This document shows positions 56,322-64,000 of a stretch of DNA of 64,000 nt, piece by piece; the first letter of the stretch is position 1, and every line of letters starts with the position of its first letter. Origin of the DNA: Mycobacterium colombiense (GTDB taxonomy: Bacteria; Actinomycetota; Actinomycetes; Mycobacteriales; Mycobacteriaceae); NCBI RefSeq assembly GCF_001665835.1, contig NZ_LZSX01000032.1, positions 1 to 64,000 on the forward strand. Reading direction: 5' to 3'. The notes below the pieces were generated by a model. It made no database searches. It was not told the DNA's origin and worked only from the letters and a program-made list of their open reading frames with translations. The translations under genes and the position numbers were made by a program.

Positions 56322-56977
56322 ACCGGCTCGGCCGCCGCGTGGCCGCTGCCGCGATGGTTGCGGCGGCCCTCTCCGCGAGCAGCTGTGCACCGAAACCGCC
56401 TGATTACCAATCGATCCTGTCGAAGACCCCGACGACCACGACCACCAAGGCGGCGGAGAAGCCGGTTCCCCTGTCGCAGTATCTGCAAAGCATCGGGGTG
56501 ACCGGGGAACCGGTGGCACCGGGGTCGTTGCCCGACCTGACGGTGTCGATCCCGACACCCCCGGGCTGGTCGCCGTTCACCAGCCCGAACATCAGCCCGC
56601 AGACGCTGATCATCTCCCAAGGCGGCAAGTTCCCGACGGCGAGGCTGGTGGTGTTCAAGCTGAACGGAGACTTCGACCCGGCCCAGGTGATCAAGCACGG
56701 CAACGACGATGCGCAACTGTTCCAGAACTTCAAGCAGCTGGACGCCTCGGGCGCGCCCTACAACGGCTTTCCCTCGTCGATGATCCAGGGGAGCTACGAC
56801 CTCGAGGGCGGCATGCGGCTGCACAGCTGGAACCGCATCGTCATTGCGACCGGCTCACCGCCCGCACACCAGCGTTATCTGGTGCAGCTGACCATCACCG
56901 GCTTCGCCAATCAGGCGGCCGCGCAGTCCAGCGACATCGACGCGATCATCCACGGATTCGTCGTCGCGGCGAAGTGA
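56318..56977 (+). CDS. lpqT: Lipoprotein LpqT
   Basis: This 219-residue predicted lipoprotein has a signal region (RRVAAAAMVAAALSASSC) with the lipidated cysteine at about residue 23. The mature part resembles the LpqN/LpqT-type mycobacterial lipoprotein fold: a Thr/Lys-rich linker, then LTVSIPTPPGWSPFTSPN and RLVVFKLNGDFDPAQVI. The start is the GTG at 56,318, overlapping the ArsC-like stop by four bases. It converges with the LuxR-type gene, the stops being one base apart. The function of the family is not well known; relatives bind trehalose lipid-transport components. Confidence 0.87.
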   Translation: MNRLGRRVAAAAMVAAALSASSCAPKPPDYQSILSKTPTTTTTKAAEKPVPLSQYLQSIGVTGEPVAPGSLPDLTVSIPTPPGWSPFTSPNISPQTLIISQGGKFPTARLVVFKLNGDFDPAQVIKHGNDDAQLFQNFKQLDASGAPYNGFPSSMIQGSYDLEGGMRLHSWNRIVIATGSPPAHQRYLVQLTITGFANQAAAQSSDIDAIIHGFVVAAK

Positions 56978-56978
56978 T

Positions 56979-59900
56979 TCAGGCACGGCGACCTGCTTCC
57001 TGCACAAGTTGGACACGGGAGGTCAAGCCGAGTTTGGCATACACATGGGAGAGGTGAGTCTGCACCGTCCGCGGTGAGATGAACAGCCGGGCGCCGACCT
57101 CCTTGTTGCCCAGGCCTTCTGCGACCAGGCGCGCCACATCGTTTTCCATGGGAGTCAGCGACGCCCATCCGCTGGTCGGGCGTTTACGCTCTCCGCGACC
57201 ACGTTGCGCGTAGGCGATCGCTTCTTCGGTGGATAGCGCGGCGCCCTCAGCCCACGCGGCGTCGAAAGCCGCCTGACCCAGAGCTTCTCGTACCATCGTG
57301 AGCGCAGCATCGTGATCGGTCCGGTACATGGGGAAGCGCGGGTGTTCCATGCGCTGTCGCATGGCCTCCGCTGCGCCCAACAGGCGCGCCGCGTGCGGGT
57401 GACTGTCGTAGTCGGCGGCGAGGCGGGCGAGACATTCCAAGGCGTCATCGACGTGCAGATACCCCTGAGTATGGGACGCGAGGGTGAGGGCCTTGTGAGC
57501 GTCTTGCTCCGCTTGCCCAGACTCACCTCCAGCCAGTGCGATGTACGCACGAACGACTAGCGCCGGCACTTTTTGCCAGGCCGGTGTCATCTCGACGTTC
57601 TCGTCGGCCCAGCGGCGCGCCGTGGTCAGATCACCGATTGCCAAGGCCGCCTGCGCTATCGGGTTGGTGGATCGGGTGAACACCTCGCGTAGTGGGTTGG
57701 TGTGTTCCCATGCCTTCTCGCAGAACTGCATTGCCGCAGTCCCATCGCCGGAGGCCAAGGCGGCGTCGCCCAGAACCCCGTAGACCGTGTCTTCCGAAAT
57801 CCCGCCCAGCGCCTCTGCGGCGGCCCGCGCGGACTGCGCCGCGGCGCGCGCGGCGGGCCCATGCCCCTGGCGGGCCAGCACTACGCCATGCACCAGGCAT
57901 CCATAAACCTGCATCACCGCGTCCCCGGCTTCTTCGGCCTCCACAGCCAGGGAACGTGCCACTTCGGCCGCTTGGGCGAGATGTCCCTGCTGCATGAGAG
58001 CGACGACCAGCCAAGTCCGGCAATTTCGTGAGTAGAACCGGTCGCCAAGCGCATCGGCGAGGTCGCGTCCTTCTTCGGCGGCCGCACGTGTTGCGGTCGG
58101 CTCACCCCCTATCGCGCCCGCCGTCGCCTGGTGGCTCAAGATTTGGCACAGGGTCCACCGGTCACCGGCCGCACGGACAAGTTCGCTCGCTTCGGCGAAG
58201 TAGGACTGAACCACCTCGGCGTGGTAGACGGCGCTCATTCCACATGTAATCAGGGCACGGATAATCAGTGCCGGGTCATCGAGCTGACGAGCTATCGCTA
58301 ACGCGTCCAGCGCCCTACTCAAATCCGTTGGGAGGCCTAACCAGGCAGCGAGGAACTGGCGCTCGATCGCCGCCGCAACCCGCACGGTGGGTGCTATGGG
58401 CGAGTGCCCCTCATCAGTCAAGGCGGCGTCTAAACCCGCCACCGCCTCACCTACACGGCCGCCCCGCAACCACAATGGCTGTAGCGATAGGATTAGCCGC
58501 ATCGCTGTTTCAATGTCCGAGTTCTCCCGGCTCCAACTGTAGGCGGTTCGTAGATTCTCGATTTCGCTTTGTGCCCAACGTAGTAGCGGATCAACACCCG
58601 CCAGCCCTTGAGACTCGAAAGCGATAGCCCGAGTGGTGTAGTAGTCGCGGTGGCGAGTCCGCACCTGGTCGGCCTCACCGGATTCGCCGAGTTTTTCTTG
58701 CGCGTACTGGCGTACCGTTTCCAACAGGCGGTACCGCATTTCGTCGCCGGTGTCGTCGGTCACCACGAGAGATTTGTCTACCAGCAAGCTCAATTGGTCT
58801 AGCAGCTGGTAACTTTCGACATCACTATCGGCGCCGACGGCCTGGGCGGCGTCCAGATCGAAGCCACCGGCGAACGCCGCGAGCCGTCGAAACAAAACTT
58901 GCTCCGGTTCGGTCAGTAGCGCATGCGACCAATCCACCGAGGCGCGCAGCGTCTGTTGGCGACGCACCGCGGTTCGCGCGCCTCCGGTCAAGAGGCGAAA
59001 GCGGTCATGCAAGCTTTCCACGATCTGGCCCAGCGACAACGCCCGAACCCGCGCTGCGGCAAGCTCGATCGCCAACGGCATACCATCGAGGCGCGCGCAG
59101 ATCTGCTCCACCTGCGCGCGGTTATCCCCTCCCACAGAAAACTCGGGGCGGGCACGACGGGCGCGATCGGTGAACAGATCGATGGCCTCGTCCGTGAGGG
59201 AAAGCGAAGGCACCCGCCAGCTCAGCTCACCGGGCAGGCCCAACGGCTCGCGACTGGTGGCCAGGATCGTCAATTGCGGGCAGGCCGCCAGTAATTCGAT
59301 GGTCATCGTGCCGCACGCGTCGAGCAGGTGCTCACAATTGTCGAGCAGCAGCAATATCTTCTTATCGCTGAAGAAGCGTACGAGGAGGTCCATGGTGGAG
59401 CGACCCGGTTGATCGGGAAGTCCCAGCGTACGGGCCACGGTGACCGGCGCCACTTCCGGGATGGTGATCGGTGCCAGATCGACGTACCAGATGCCGTCGG
59501 AGAACCCGTTACTCAGCGCAGAGGCGACTTCCACGGAGAGCCGGGTCTTTCCGGCGCCGCCGGCTCCGGTCAACGTCACCAAACGATTGGCGGTGATGAC
59601 CTGTCGCAACTCTTCCATTTGCGCCTGGCGCCCAACAAAACTCGTCAACTGGGCCGGAAGGTTGTGCGAGGCAACCACAGTGCGCACCCGAAGTGGCGGG
59701 AAGCCGTTGCGTAGGTCCGGGTGGCACAGCTGCACCACGCGCTCGGGACGTGGGAGATCCCGCAATGGGTAGCTGCCCAGTTCGGCCAACCACACGTCGT
59801 CGGGCAGTCGATCAACGATCAACGATTCGGTGGCGCCCGACAACACCGTCTGCCCACCATGCGCCAAGTCACGCAGCCGTGCGGTGCGATTGATGGTCGG

Positions 59901-60287
59901 GCCCGCGTAATTGGCGTCGTCGCGCAGCTGAATCTCACCCGTGTGTATTCCGACCCGCAACTGGATCGGCGCCAACGGGGCGCGCTGCAACTCCAGCGCA
60001 CACGCCACCGCGTCCGACGCTCGTGCGAACGCGGCCACAAAACTGTCACCCTCGCCCTGTTCGAGCGGACGCACCCCGTCGTGCGAGGCGATCGCCTCAT
60101 TCACCGTTTTGTTCAGCTGGACCAGTGCGGCCGTCATCTCTTCGGGCCGCGTTTCCCACAGCCGTGTCGAGCCCTCGACATCGGCCAGCAGCAACGTCAC
60201 GGTTCCGGTCGGCAGCAACTCGCCCACACGCAAATCGTCCCAGGTTAGCACCGGATTATCCGCATATTGGCTCATGTTATCCAGCAT
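56979..60287 (-). CDS. Class III cyclase / NB-ARC-type ATPase / LuxR regulator
   Basis: This 1102-residue multidomain regulator resembles Rv0386/Rv1358/Rv2488c. It has a class III cyclase domain (about 25-195), an AAA/NB-ARC-like ATPase (LTGAGGAGKTRLSVEVA near 243), TPR-like helices (about 560-1000), and a LuxR helix-turn-helix at the end (TPMENDVARLVAEGLGNKEV). In the cyclase, metal aspartates D36 (LLADVEGST) and D81 (QGEGDSF) and the transition-state N133/R137 (TINRTAR) are present. The substrate-selecting pair is Q77/N126 rather than Lys/Asp. It starts at the ATG at 60,287 and diverges from the P450 gene. Confidence 0.87.
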   Translation of the reverse strand: MLDNMSQYADNPVLTWDDLRVGELLPTGTVTLLLADVEGSTRLWETRPEEMTAALVQLNKTVNEAIASHDGVRPLEQGEGDSFVAAFARASDAVACALELQRAPLAPIQLRVGIHTGEIQLRDDANYAGPTINRTARLRDLAHGGQTVLSGATESLIVDRLPDDVWLAELGSYPLRDLPRPERVVQLCHPDLRNGFPPLRVRTVVASHNLPAQLTSFVGRQAQMEELRQVITANRLVTLTGAGGAGKTRLSVEVASALSNGFSDGIWYVDLAPITIPEVAPVTVARTLGLPDQPGRSTMDLLVRFFSDKKILLLLDNCEHLLDACGTMTIELLAACPQLTILATSREPLGLPGELSWRVPSLSLTDEAIDLFTDRARRARPEFSVGGDNRAQVEQICARLDGMPLAIELAAARVRALSLGQIVESLHDRFRLLTGGARTAVRRQQTLRASVDWSHALLTEPEQVLFRRLAAFAGGFDLDAAQAVGADSDVESYQLLDQLSLLVDKSLVVTDDTGDEMRYRLLETVRQYAQEKLGESGEADQVRTRHRDYYTTRAIAFESQGLAGVDPLLRWAQSEIENLRTAYSWSRENSDIETAMRLILSLQPLWLRGGRVGEAVAGLDAALTDEGHSPIAPTVRVAAAIERQFLAAWLGLPTDLSRALDALAIARQLDDPALIIRALITCGMSAVYHAEVVQSYFAEASELVRAAGDRWTLCQILSHQATAGAIGGEPTATRAAAEEGRDLADALGDRFYSRNCRTWLVVALMQQGHLAQAAEVARSLAVEAEEAGDAVMQVYGCLVHGVVLARQGHGPAARAAAQSARAAAEALGGISEDTVYGVLGDAALASGDGTAAMQFCEKAWEHTNPLREVFTRSTNPIAQAALAIGDLTTARRWADENVEMTPAWQKVPALVVRAYIALAGGESGQAEQDAHKALTLASHTQGYLHVDDALECLARLAADYDSHPHAARLLGAAEAMRQRMEHPRFPMYRTDHDAALTMVREALGQAAFDAAWAEGAALSTEEAIAYAQRGRGERKRPTSGWASLTPMENDVARLVAEGLGNKEVGARLFISPRTVQTHLSHVYAKLGLTSRVQLVQEAGRRA

Positions 60288-60349
60288 CGTCGCCCCCGCC
60301 TACGCAAAACATCAGCCAATGCGCGCAGATCCCCTTCAATCGGCGTGCG

Positions 60350-60379
60350 GATCTACGACCCCCACCGCGTAGATCTACG
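60350..60379. promoter_or_regulatory. Palindrome and direct repeat between the LuxR-type and P450 genes
   Basis: A perfect 12-bp palindrome, cgtagatctacg, lies at 60,368-60,379. Its right half, gatctacg, is repeated at 60,350-60,357, 22 bases upstream. The site is 63-97 bases from either start codon, a normal operator position for a divergent pair. The LuxR-type protein or a local regulator could bind it. Confidence 0.5.
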
Positions 60380-60446
60380 TGCCGTGGCGGATGGTCTTGG
60401 TCGCGCGGCGCCGGATAGTCGACTCAACCCGACCGAGGAGATCCCG

Positions 60447-61691
60447 ATGACCATCGCTCAAACGGCCACCTGCCCGAACGTTTTCGACGCCGGCCTGCCC
60501 ATCATTGCCTACGACCACCTCACCGATCCCGACGAAGCGCACCGCATCATCGACGACGCCCGCGAGCTTTCGCCGATCGCGATCGGCCCGCACGGACCCG
60601 AAGTCTTGAGCTATGAACTGGTCCGGACCGTGTTGCGCGACAGCAGATTCGTCACCGCGCGCGGCCTTGGACTTGACCTGCAAGGCATCACCTCCGGCCC
60701 AGTGTGGGACAGGGCGATCGCCAATATCCTCGGGCTCGACGGCGACGTGCATCATCGGCTGCGCCGGCTGGTGTCGAAGGCTTTCGCACCCCGCGGGGCG
60801 GAGCGGCTGCGCACGCTCGTCCTCGAGATCATCAACGGCTTGGTCGACCCGCTCACGGCCGGGGGACATTGCGACGTCGTCTCCGACATCGCCCGCCGCT
60901 ACCCCACGCCGATCATCTGCGCGCTGCTGGGCGCGCCACCGCAGGATTGGCATCTGTTCAGCGACTGGACCGATGACATCAAGAAGATCTTCGATTGGAA
61001 CGTCGCCGAAGACGGCCCGGCGATCTTGGCCGCATGGGATCACCTCGACGCCTACCTCGAGGAACTGATCGCATGGCGGCGCGCGTCACTGTCCGACGAC
61101 CTGATCTCCGACCTCATCCGAAGCGAAGACGGTGGCGACCGCCTTACCCACGACGAACTATTGATGATGTGCGCGACCCTGCTCGGCGCCGGCACCGACA
61201 CCACCCGCAACCAGTTGGCCGCCGCGGTGCAGGTGCTGGCCGACCACCCCGACCAGTGGGCCATGCTTGCCCAGCACCCCGAGCTGGCGGCCAACGCGGT
61301 TCACGAGCTGATGCGTTACTACCCAATCATTTTCGGCGCCGCCCGCCAGACGGCCGAAGACGTCGAACTGGCCGGCGTATGCATTCCCGCCGGCACCCTG
61401 GTGCTGGCCAACACCGCCGCGGCCAACCGCGACACCCTCGTCTACGACTCCCCGGACCGCGTCGACATCACCCGCGACGACCCTCCGGCGATGCTCACCT
61501 TCGGCGGCGGTGTGCACTACTGCCTCGGCGCTCACCTTGCGCGCCTCGAACTGACTGAAGCACTTCGGGTGATCACCCAACGCATGCCTAACCCGCGCAG
61601 AACCGGCCCGGCCCCGTGGAAGGCCATCAGCGGAATCACCGGCCCCATAACCCTGCCACTGGAGTTCGACGTCGGTACTGTTCGGGCATGA
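60447..61691 (+). CDS. Cytochrome P450
   Basis: This 414-residue soluble P450 is a haem monooxygenase. The haem-binding loop FGGGVHYCLGAHLARLE has the axial cysteine near residue 358, the I-helix motif is LLGAGTDTTRN, and the ExxR pair is in HELMRYYP. Together these are a full catalytic set. The ATG at 60,447 has GAGGAG as ribosome site. It overlaps the SDR gene by four bases (ATGA), so the two act together, the SDR possibly oxidising a P450 product. I do not assign a CYP family. Confidence 0.93.
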   Translation: MTIAQTATCPNVFDAGLPIIAYDHLTDPDEAHRIIDDARELSPIAIGPHGPEVLSYELVRTVLRDSRFVTARGLGLDLQGITSGPVWDRAIANILGLDGDVHHRLRRLVSKAFAPRGAERLRTLVLEIINGLVDPLTAGGHCDVVSDIARRYPTPIICALLGAPPQDWHLFSDWTDDIKKIFDWNVAEDGPAILAAWDHLDAYLEELIAWRRASLSDDLISDLIRSEDGGDRLTHDELLMMCATLLGAGTDTTRNQLAAAVQVLADHPDQWAMLAQHPELAANAVHELMRYYPIIFGAARQTAEDVELAGVCIPAGTLVLANTAAANRDTLVYDSPDRVDITRDDPPAMLTFGGGVHYCLGAHLARLELTEALRVITQRMPNPRRTGPAPWKAISGITGPITLPLEFDVGTVRA

Positions 61692-62557
61692 CGAACTGGA
61701 CCGCCGCAGACCTGCCCTCATTCGCCGAACGGATCGTCATCATCACCGGTGCCAACAGCGGGTTGGGCGCCGTGACCGCCCGCGAACTGGCGCGACGAGG
61801 GGCCACGATCATCATGGCCGTCCGCAACATCCGCAAGGGCGAGACCGCGGCCCGCCAAATGGCCGGTCAGGTCGAGGTGCGAGAGCTCGACCTGCAGGAC
61901 CTGTCGTCGGTGCGCCGGTTCGCCGACGGGGTGAGCAAGGCCGACGTGCTGATCAACAACGCCGGCATCATGGCCGCCCCCTTCGCGCTGACCGTCGACG
62001 GCTTCGAGACCCAGATCGGCACCAACCACCTCGGGCACTTCGCGCTGACAAACCTGTTGCTGCCCAAGCTGACCGATCGGGTGGTGACCGTGTCGTCGAT
62101 GGCGCACTGGCCCGGAAGCATCAACCTCGACGACCTGAACTGGCAGAACCGGCGGTATTCGCCGTGGCTGGCCTACAGCCAGTCCAAACTCGCCAACCTG
62201 CTGTTCACCAGCGAGCTGCAGCGCCGCCTCGTCGCGGCCGGTTCGCCGCTGCGCGCGCTCGCCGCCCACCCCGGCTACTCGCACACCAACCTGCAGGGCG
62301 CCTCCGGCCGCAAGCTGGGCGACACGCTGATGTCGGCGGTGACGCGGGTGGTCGCCACCGACGCCGATTTCGGCGCCCGGCAAACGCTGTACGCGGCGTC
62401 CCAGAATCTGCCCGGGGACACCTTCGTCGGGCCCCGATTCGGCCAGATGGGCCGCACCCAACCGGTGGGTCGCAGCCGGCGCGCGCGGGATTCGGCCACG
62501 GCGGCGGCGCTGTGGTCGCTGTCCGAGCAGCTCACGAAGACCAAGTTTCCGCTTTGA
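61688..62557 (+). CDS. Short-chain dehydrogenase/reductase
   Basis: This is a 289-residue SDR. ITGANSGLGAVTARELA is the TGxxxGxG nucleotide loop and LINNAGIMAAP the NNAG strand. VVTVSSMAHWPG carries the catalytic serine and WLAYSQSKLANLL the YxxxK pair. The general shape resembles retinol dehydrogenase/WWOX-type SDRs, and AVRNIRKGETAA (an arginine after the second strand) hints at NADP(H) use. It starts at the ATG at 61,688, overlapping the P450 stop by four bases. About 180 bases separate it from rplY, with no gene visible. Confidence 0.92.
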   Translation: MTNWTAADLPSFAERIVIITGANSGLGAVTARELARRGATIIMAVRNIRKGETAARQMAGQVEVRELDLQDLSSVRRFADGVSKADVLINNAGIMAAPFALTVDGFETQIGTNHLGHFALTNLLLPKLTDRVVTVSSMAHWPGSINLDDLNWQNRRYSPWLAYSQSKLANLLFTSELQRRLVAAGSPLRALAAHPGYSHTNLQGASGRKLGDTLMSAVTRVVATDADFGARQTLYAASQNLPGDTFVGPRFGQMGRTQPVGRSRRARDSATAAALWSLSEQLTKTKFPL

Positions 62558-62739
62558 GCCGCTGACCCCATCGGTCGCGTCCGCCCGCCGAATTTCCCCT
62601 CTGAGGTGCAGATGCGCTAACCTGGCCGGGCGTCACGGCGAGGGTGGCTGGCTGGCCAGCACCGTTATCGACGGAGACCGACAATCGTCGCGATCCTGGC
62701 CGTGCCCCGAAACACGAGCGAGCACACAGGAGCGACACG

Positions 62740-63408
62740 ATGGCCAAGCAAGCAGTCAACCAGTTGAAGGTCGCGGTCCGCGGCGAGACCGGCAAGGGTG
62801 CGTCCCGGCGAGCCCGCCGCGACGGCAAGATCCCGGCCGTTCTCTACGGCCACGGCGCCGACCCGCAGCACCTGGAACTGCCCGGCCACGACTTCGCCGC
62901 GGTGCTCCGGCACGCGGGCACCAACGCCGTGCTGACCCTCGACATCGAGGGCAAGGAGCAGCTGGCCCTGACCAAGTCGCTGGACATCCACCCGATCCGC
63001 CGCACCATCCAGCACGCCGACTTGTTGGTCGTGCGCCGCGGCGAAAAGGTCGTCGTCGAGGTCCGTGTCGTCATCGAGGGCGAGCCCGTGCCCGGCACCC
63101 TGGTGACCCAGGACACCAGCACCATCGAGATCGAGGCCGACGCCATGTCGATTCCCGAGCAGCTGACCGTGTCGATCGAGGGTGCCGAGCCCGGCACCCA
63201 GTTCGCAGCCGGTCAGATCACCCTGCCCAAGGGCGTCACCCTGATCTCCGACCCGGAGACGCTGGTGGTCAACGTGGTCACCGCGCCGACGGCCGAGGAA
63301 CTCGCCGAAGAGGGCGCGGGCGAGGTCACCGAGGAGGCCGCGGCGGCCGAAGGCGAAGAAGAAGCCGAGGCCGGCGAAGAAGAGGCCGCCGAAGCCGAGT
63401 CCGAGTAG
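62740..63408 (+). CDS. rplY: 50S ribosomal protein L25/CTC (general stress protein)
   Basis: This 222-residue L25/CTC protein has an N-terminal 5S-rRNA-binding L25 domain ([19 protein letters not shown] and [10 protein letters not shown]) and a C-terminal beta-domain ([17 protein letters not shown]). An acidic tail follows that ends in [16 protein letters not shown]. It begins at the ATG at 62,740. The tail is longer by several residues than the 215-residue H37Rv protein I recall. pth follows 12 bases after its stop, a conserved bacterial pair. Confidence 0.95.
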   Translation: MAKQAVNQLKVAVRGETGKGASRRARRDGKIPAVLYGHGADPQHLELPGHDFAAVLRHAGTNAVLTLDIEGKEQLALTKSLDIHPIRRTIQHADLLVVRRGEKVVVEVRVVIEGEPVPGTLVTQDTSTIEIEADAMSIPEQLTVSIEGAEPGTQFAAGQITLPKGVTLISDPETLVVNVVTAPTAEELAEEGAGEVTEEAAAAEGEEEAEAGEEEAAEAESE

Positions 63409-63420
63409 GCGGATCACAAC

Positions 63421-63996
63421 GTGGCCGAGCCGTTGCTGGTCGTCGGCCTGGGCAATCCCGGAGACAACTACGCCCGGACCCGGCACAACGTCGGGTTCAT
63501 GGTCGCCGACCTGCTTGCGGCGCGGATGGGCTCGAAGTTCAAGGCGCACAAGCGTTCTGGCGCCGAGATCGTCAGCGGCCGGCTCGCCGGGCGCTCGATC
63601 GTGGTGGCCAAGCCGCGTTGCTACATGAACGAATCCGGCCGTCAGGTCGGCCCGTTGGCGAAGTTCTACTCGGTGACGCCGGGCGACGTCATCGTCATCC
63701 ACGACGATCTCGACTTGGACTTCGGGCGTATCCGGCTCAAGATCGGTGGCGGCGAAGGCGGCCACAACGGCCTGCGTTCGGTTGCTAACGCCTTGGGCAG
63801 CAAGGACTTTCAGCGGGTTCGCATCGGGATCGGGCGTCCGCCGGGACGCAAGGATCCGGCGGCGTTTGTGCTGGAAGCCTTCAACGCCGCCGAGCGGGTC
63901 GAGGTGCCCACCATCTGCGAGCAGGCCGCGGACGCGACCGAGTTGCTGATCGAGTTGGGGCTAGAGCCCGCACAGAACAACGTCCACGCCTGGTAG
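63421..63996 (+). CDS. pth: Peptidyl-tRNA hydrolase
   Basis: Pth (191 residues) cleaves peptidyl-tRNA to recycle t[23 protein letters not shown] is the N-terminal motif with the catalytic histidine in TRHNVG, and [16 protein letters not shown] and [11 protein letters not shown] supply the substrate-binding residues. GTG start at 63,421. The gene is complete and ends four bases before the window edge. It shares an operon with rplY. Confidence 0.96.
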   Translation: MAEPLLVVGLGNPGDNYARTRHNVGFMVADLLAARMGSKFKAHKRSGAEIVSGRLAGRSIVVAKPRCYMNESGRQVGPLAKFYSVTPGDVIVIHDDLDLDFGRIRLKIGGGEGGHNGLRSVANALGSKDFQRVRIGIGRPPGRKDPAAFVLEAFNAAERVEVPTICEQAADATELLIELGLEPAQNNVHAW

Positions 63997-64000
63997 CCCG

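Overview
The window comes from a slow-growing, non-tuberculous Mycobacterium, most probably of the M. avium complex type. It has very high GC, many GTG and TTG starts, and PE, PPE and WxG100 (Esx) genes. Gene order follows, in reverse, the M. tuberculosis H37Rv segment from about Rv1014c (pth) to Rv1078 (pra). H37Rv comparisons are from memory, not from an alignment run here. PE_PGRS genes that I recall between the H37Rv Rv1066 and Rv1069c homologues are absent, which fits a non-tuberculosis species.

Layout. Positions 1-18,250 carry pra (partial), cbs, a LipU-like esterase, an SGNH esterase, fadA3, a Bax-inhibitor-1 membrane protein, echA9, echA8, a membrane alpha/beta hydrolase, a rhodanese and cysteine dioxygenase pair, lpqV, two patatin-like proteins, a class II glutamine amidotransferase, an SRPBCC protein, fadD14 and a seven-bladed beta-propeller. 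Positions 18,500-25,110 are a more variable accessory block: DUF427, a small DUF6295-like protein, dienelactone hydrolase, a membrane protein, a methyltransferase, a DUF732 secreted protein, a 50-residue small protein, a Ser/Thr kinase and a tRNA-Leu. Positions 25,260-29,833 hold an ESX-secreted module (PE, PPE, two Esx proteins) closed by a strong terminator, plus an opposing PPE gene.

Positions 30,536-41,374 form a signalling and potassium block: trcR-trcS, then a tiny membrane ORF, kdpF-A-B-C and kdpD-E, all on the plus strand. Positions 41,475-53,040 are mostly minus strand and housekeeping: lpqU, eno, the FtsB/DivIC-like gene, DUF501 and ppx2 in one run, then mazG, mfd and a TetR regulator. 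A plus-strand lysA paralogue and three 55-bp tandem repeats sit between mfd and the TetR gene. Positions 53,201-56,977 carry tRNA-Gln, glmU, prsA, an ArsC-family gene and lpqT. Positions 56,979-62,557 are an insertion relative to H37Rv: a 1102-residue cyclase/ATPase/LuxR regulator divergent from a cytochrome P450 and SDR pair. rplY and pth close the window.

The observations most worth following are: (i) a 17-bp word, cgttaagaaRccgtaaa, found upstream of both the PE/PPE/esx module and the kdp operon and built from 11-bp-spaced half-sites typical of OmpR-family regulators, two of which (TrcR, KdpE) are encoded here; (ii) an unannotated 28-residue membrane peptide overlapping kdpF by four bases; (iii) a KdpC with an insertion of about 125 residues and four cysteines; (iv) the lysA paralogue and 55-bp repeats that split the TetR-mfd-mazG run; (v) the LuxR-type cyclase with a Gln/Asn substrate-selecting pair, next to a palindrome shared with the P450/SDR operon.
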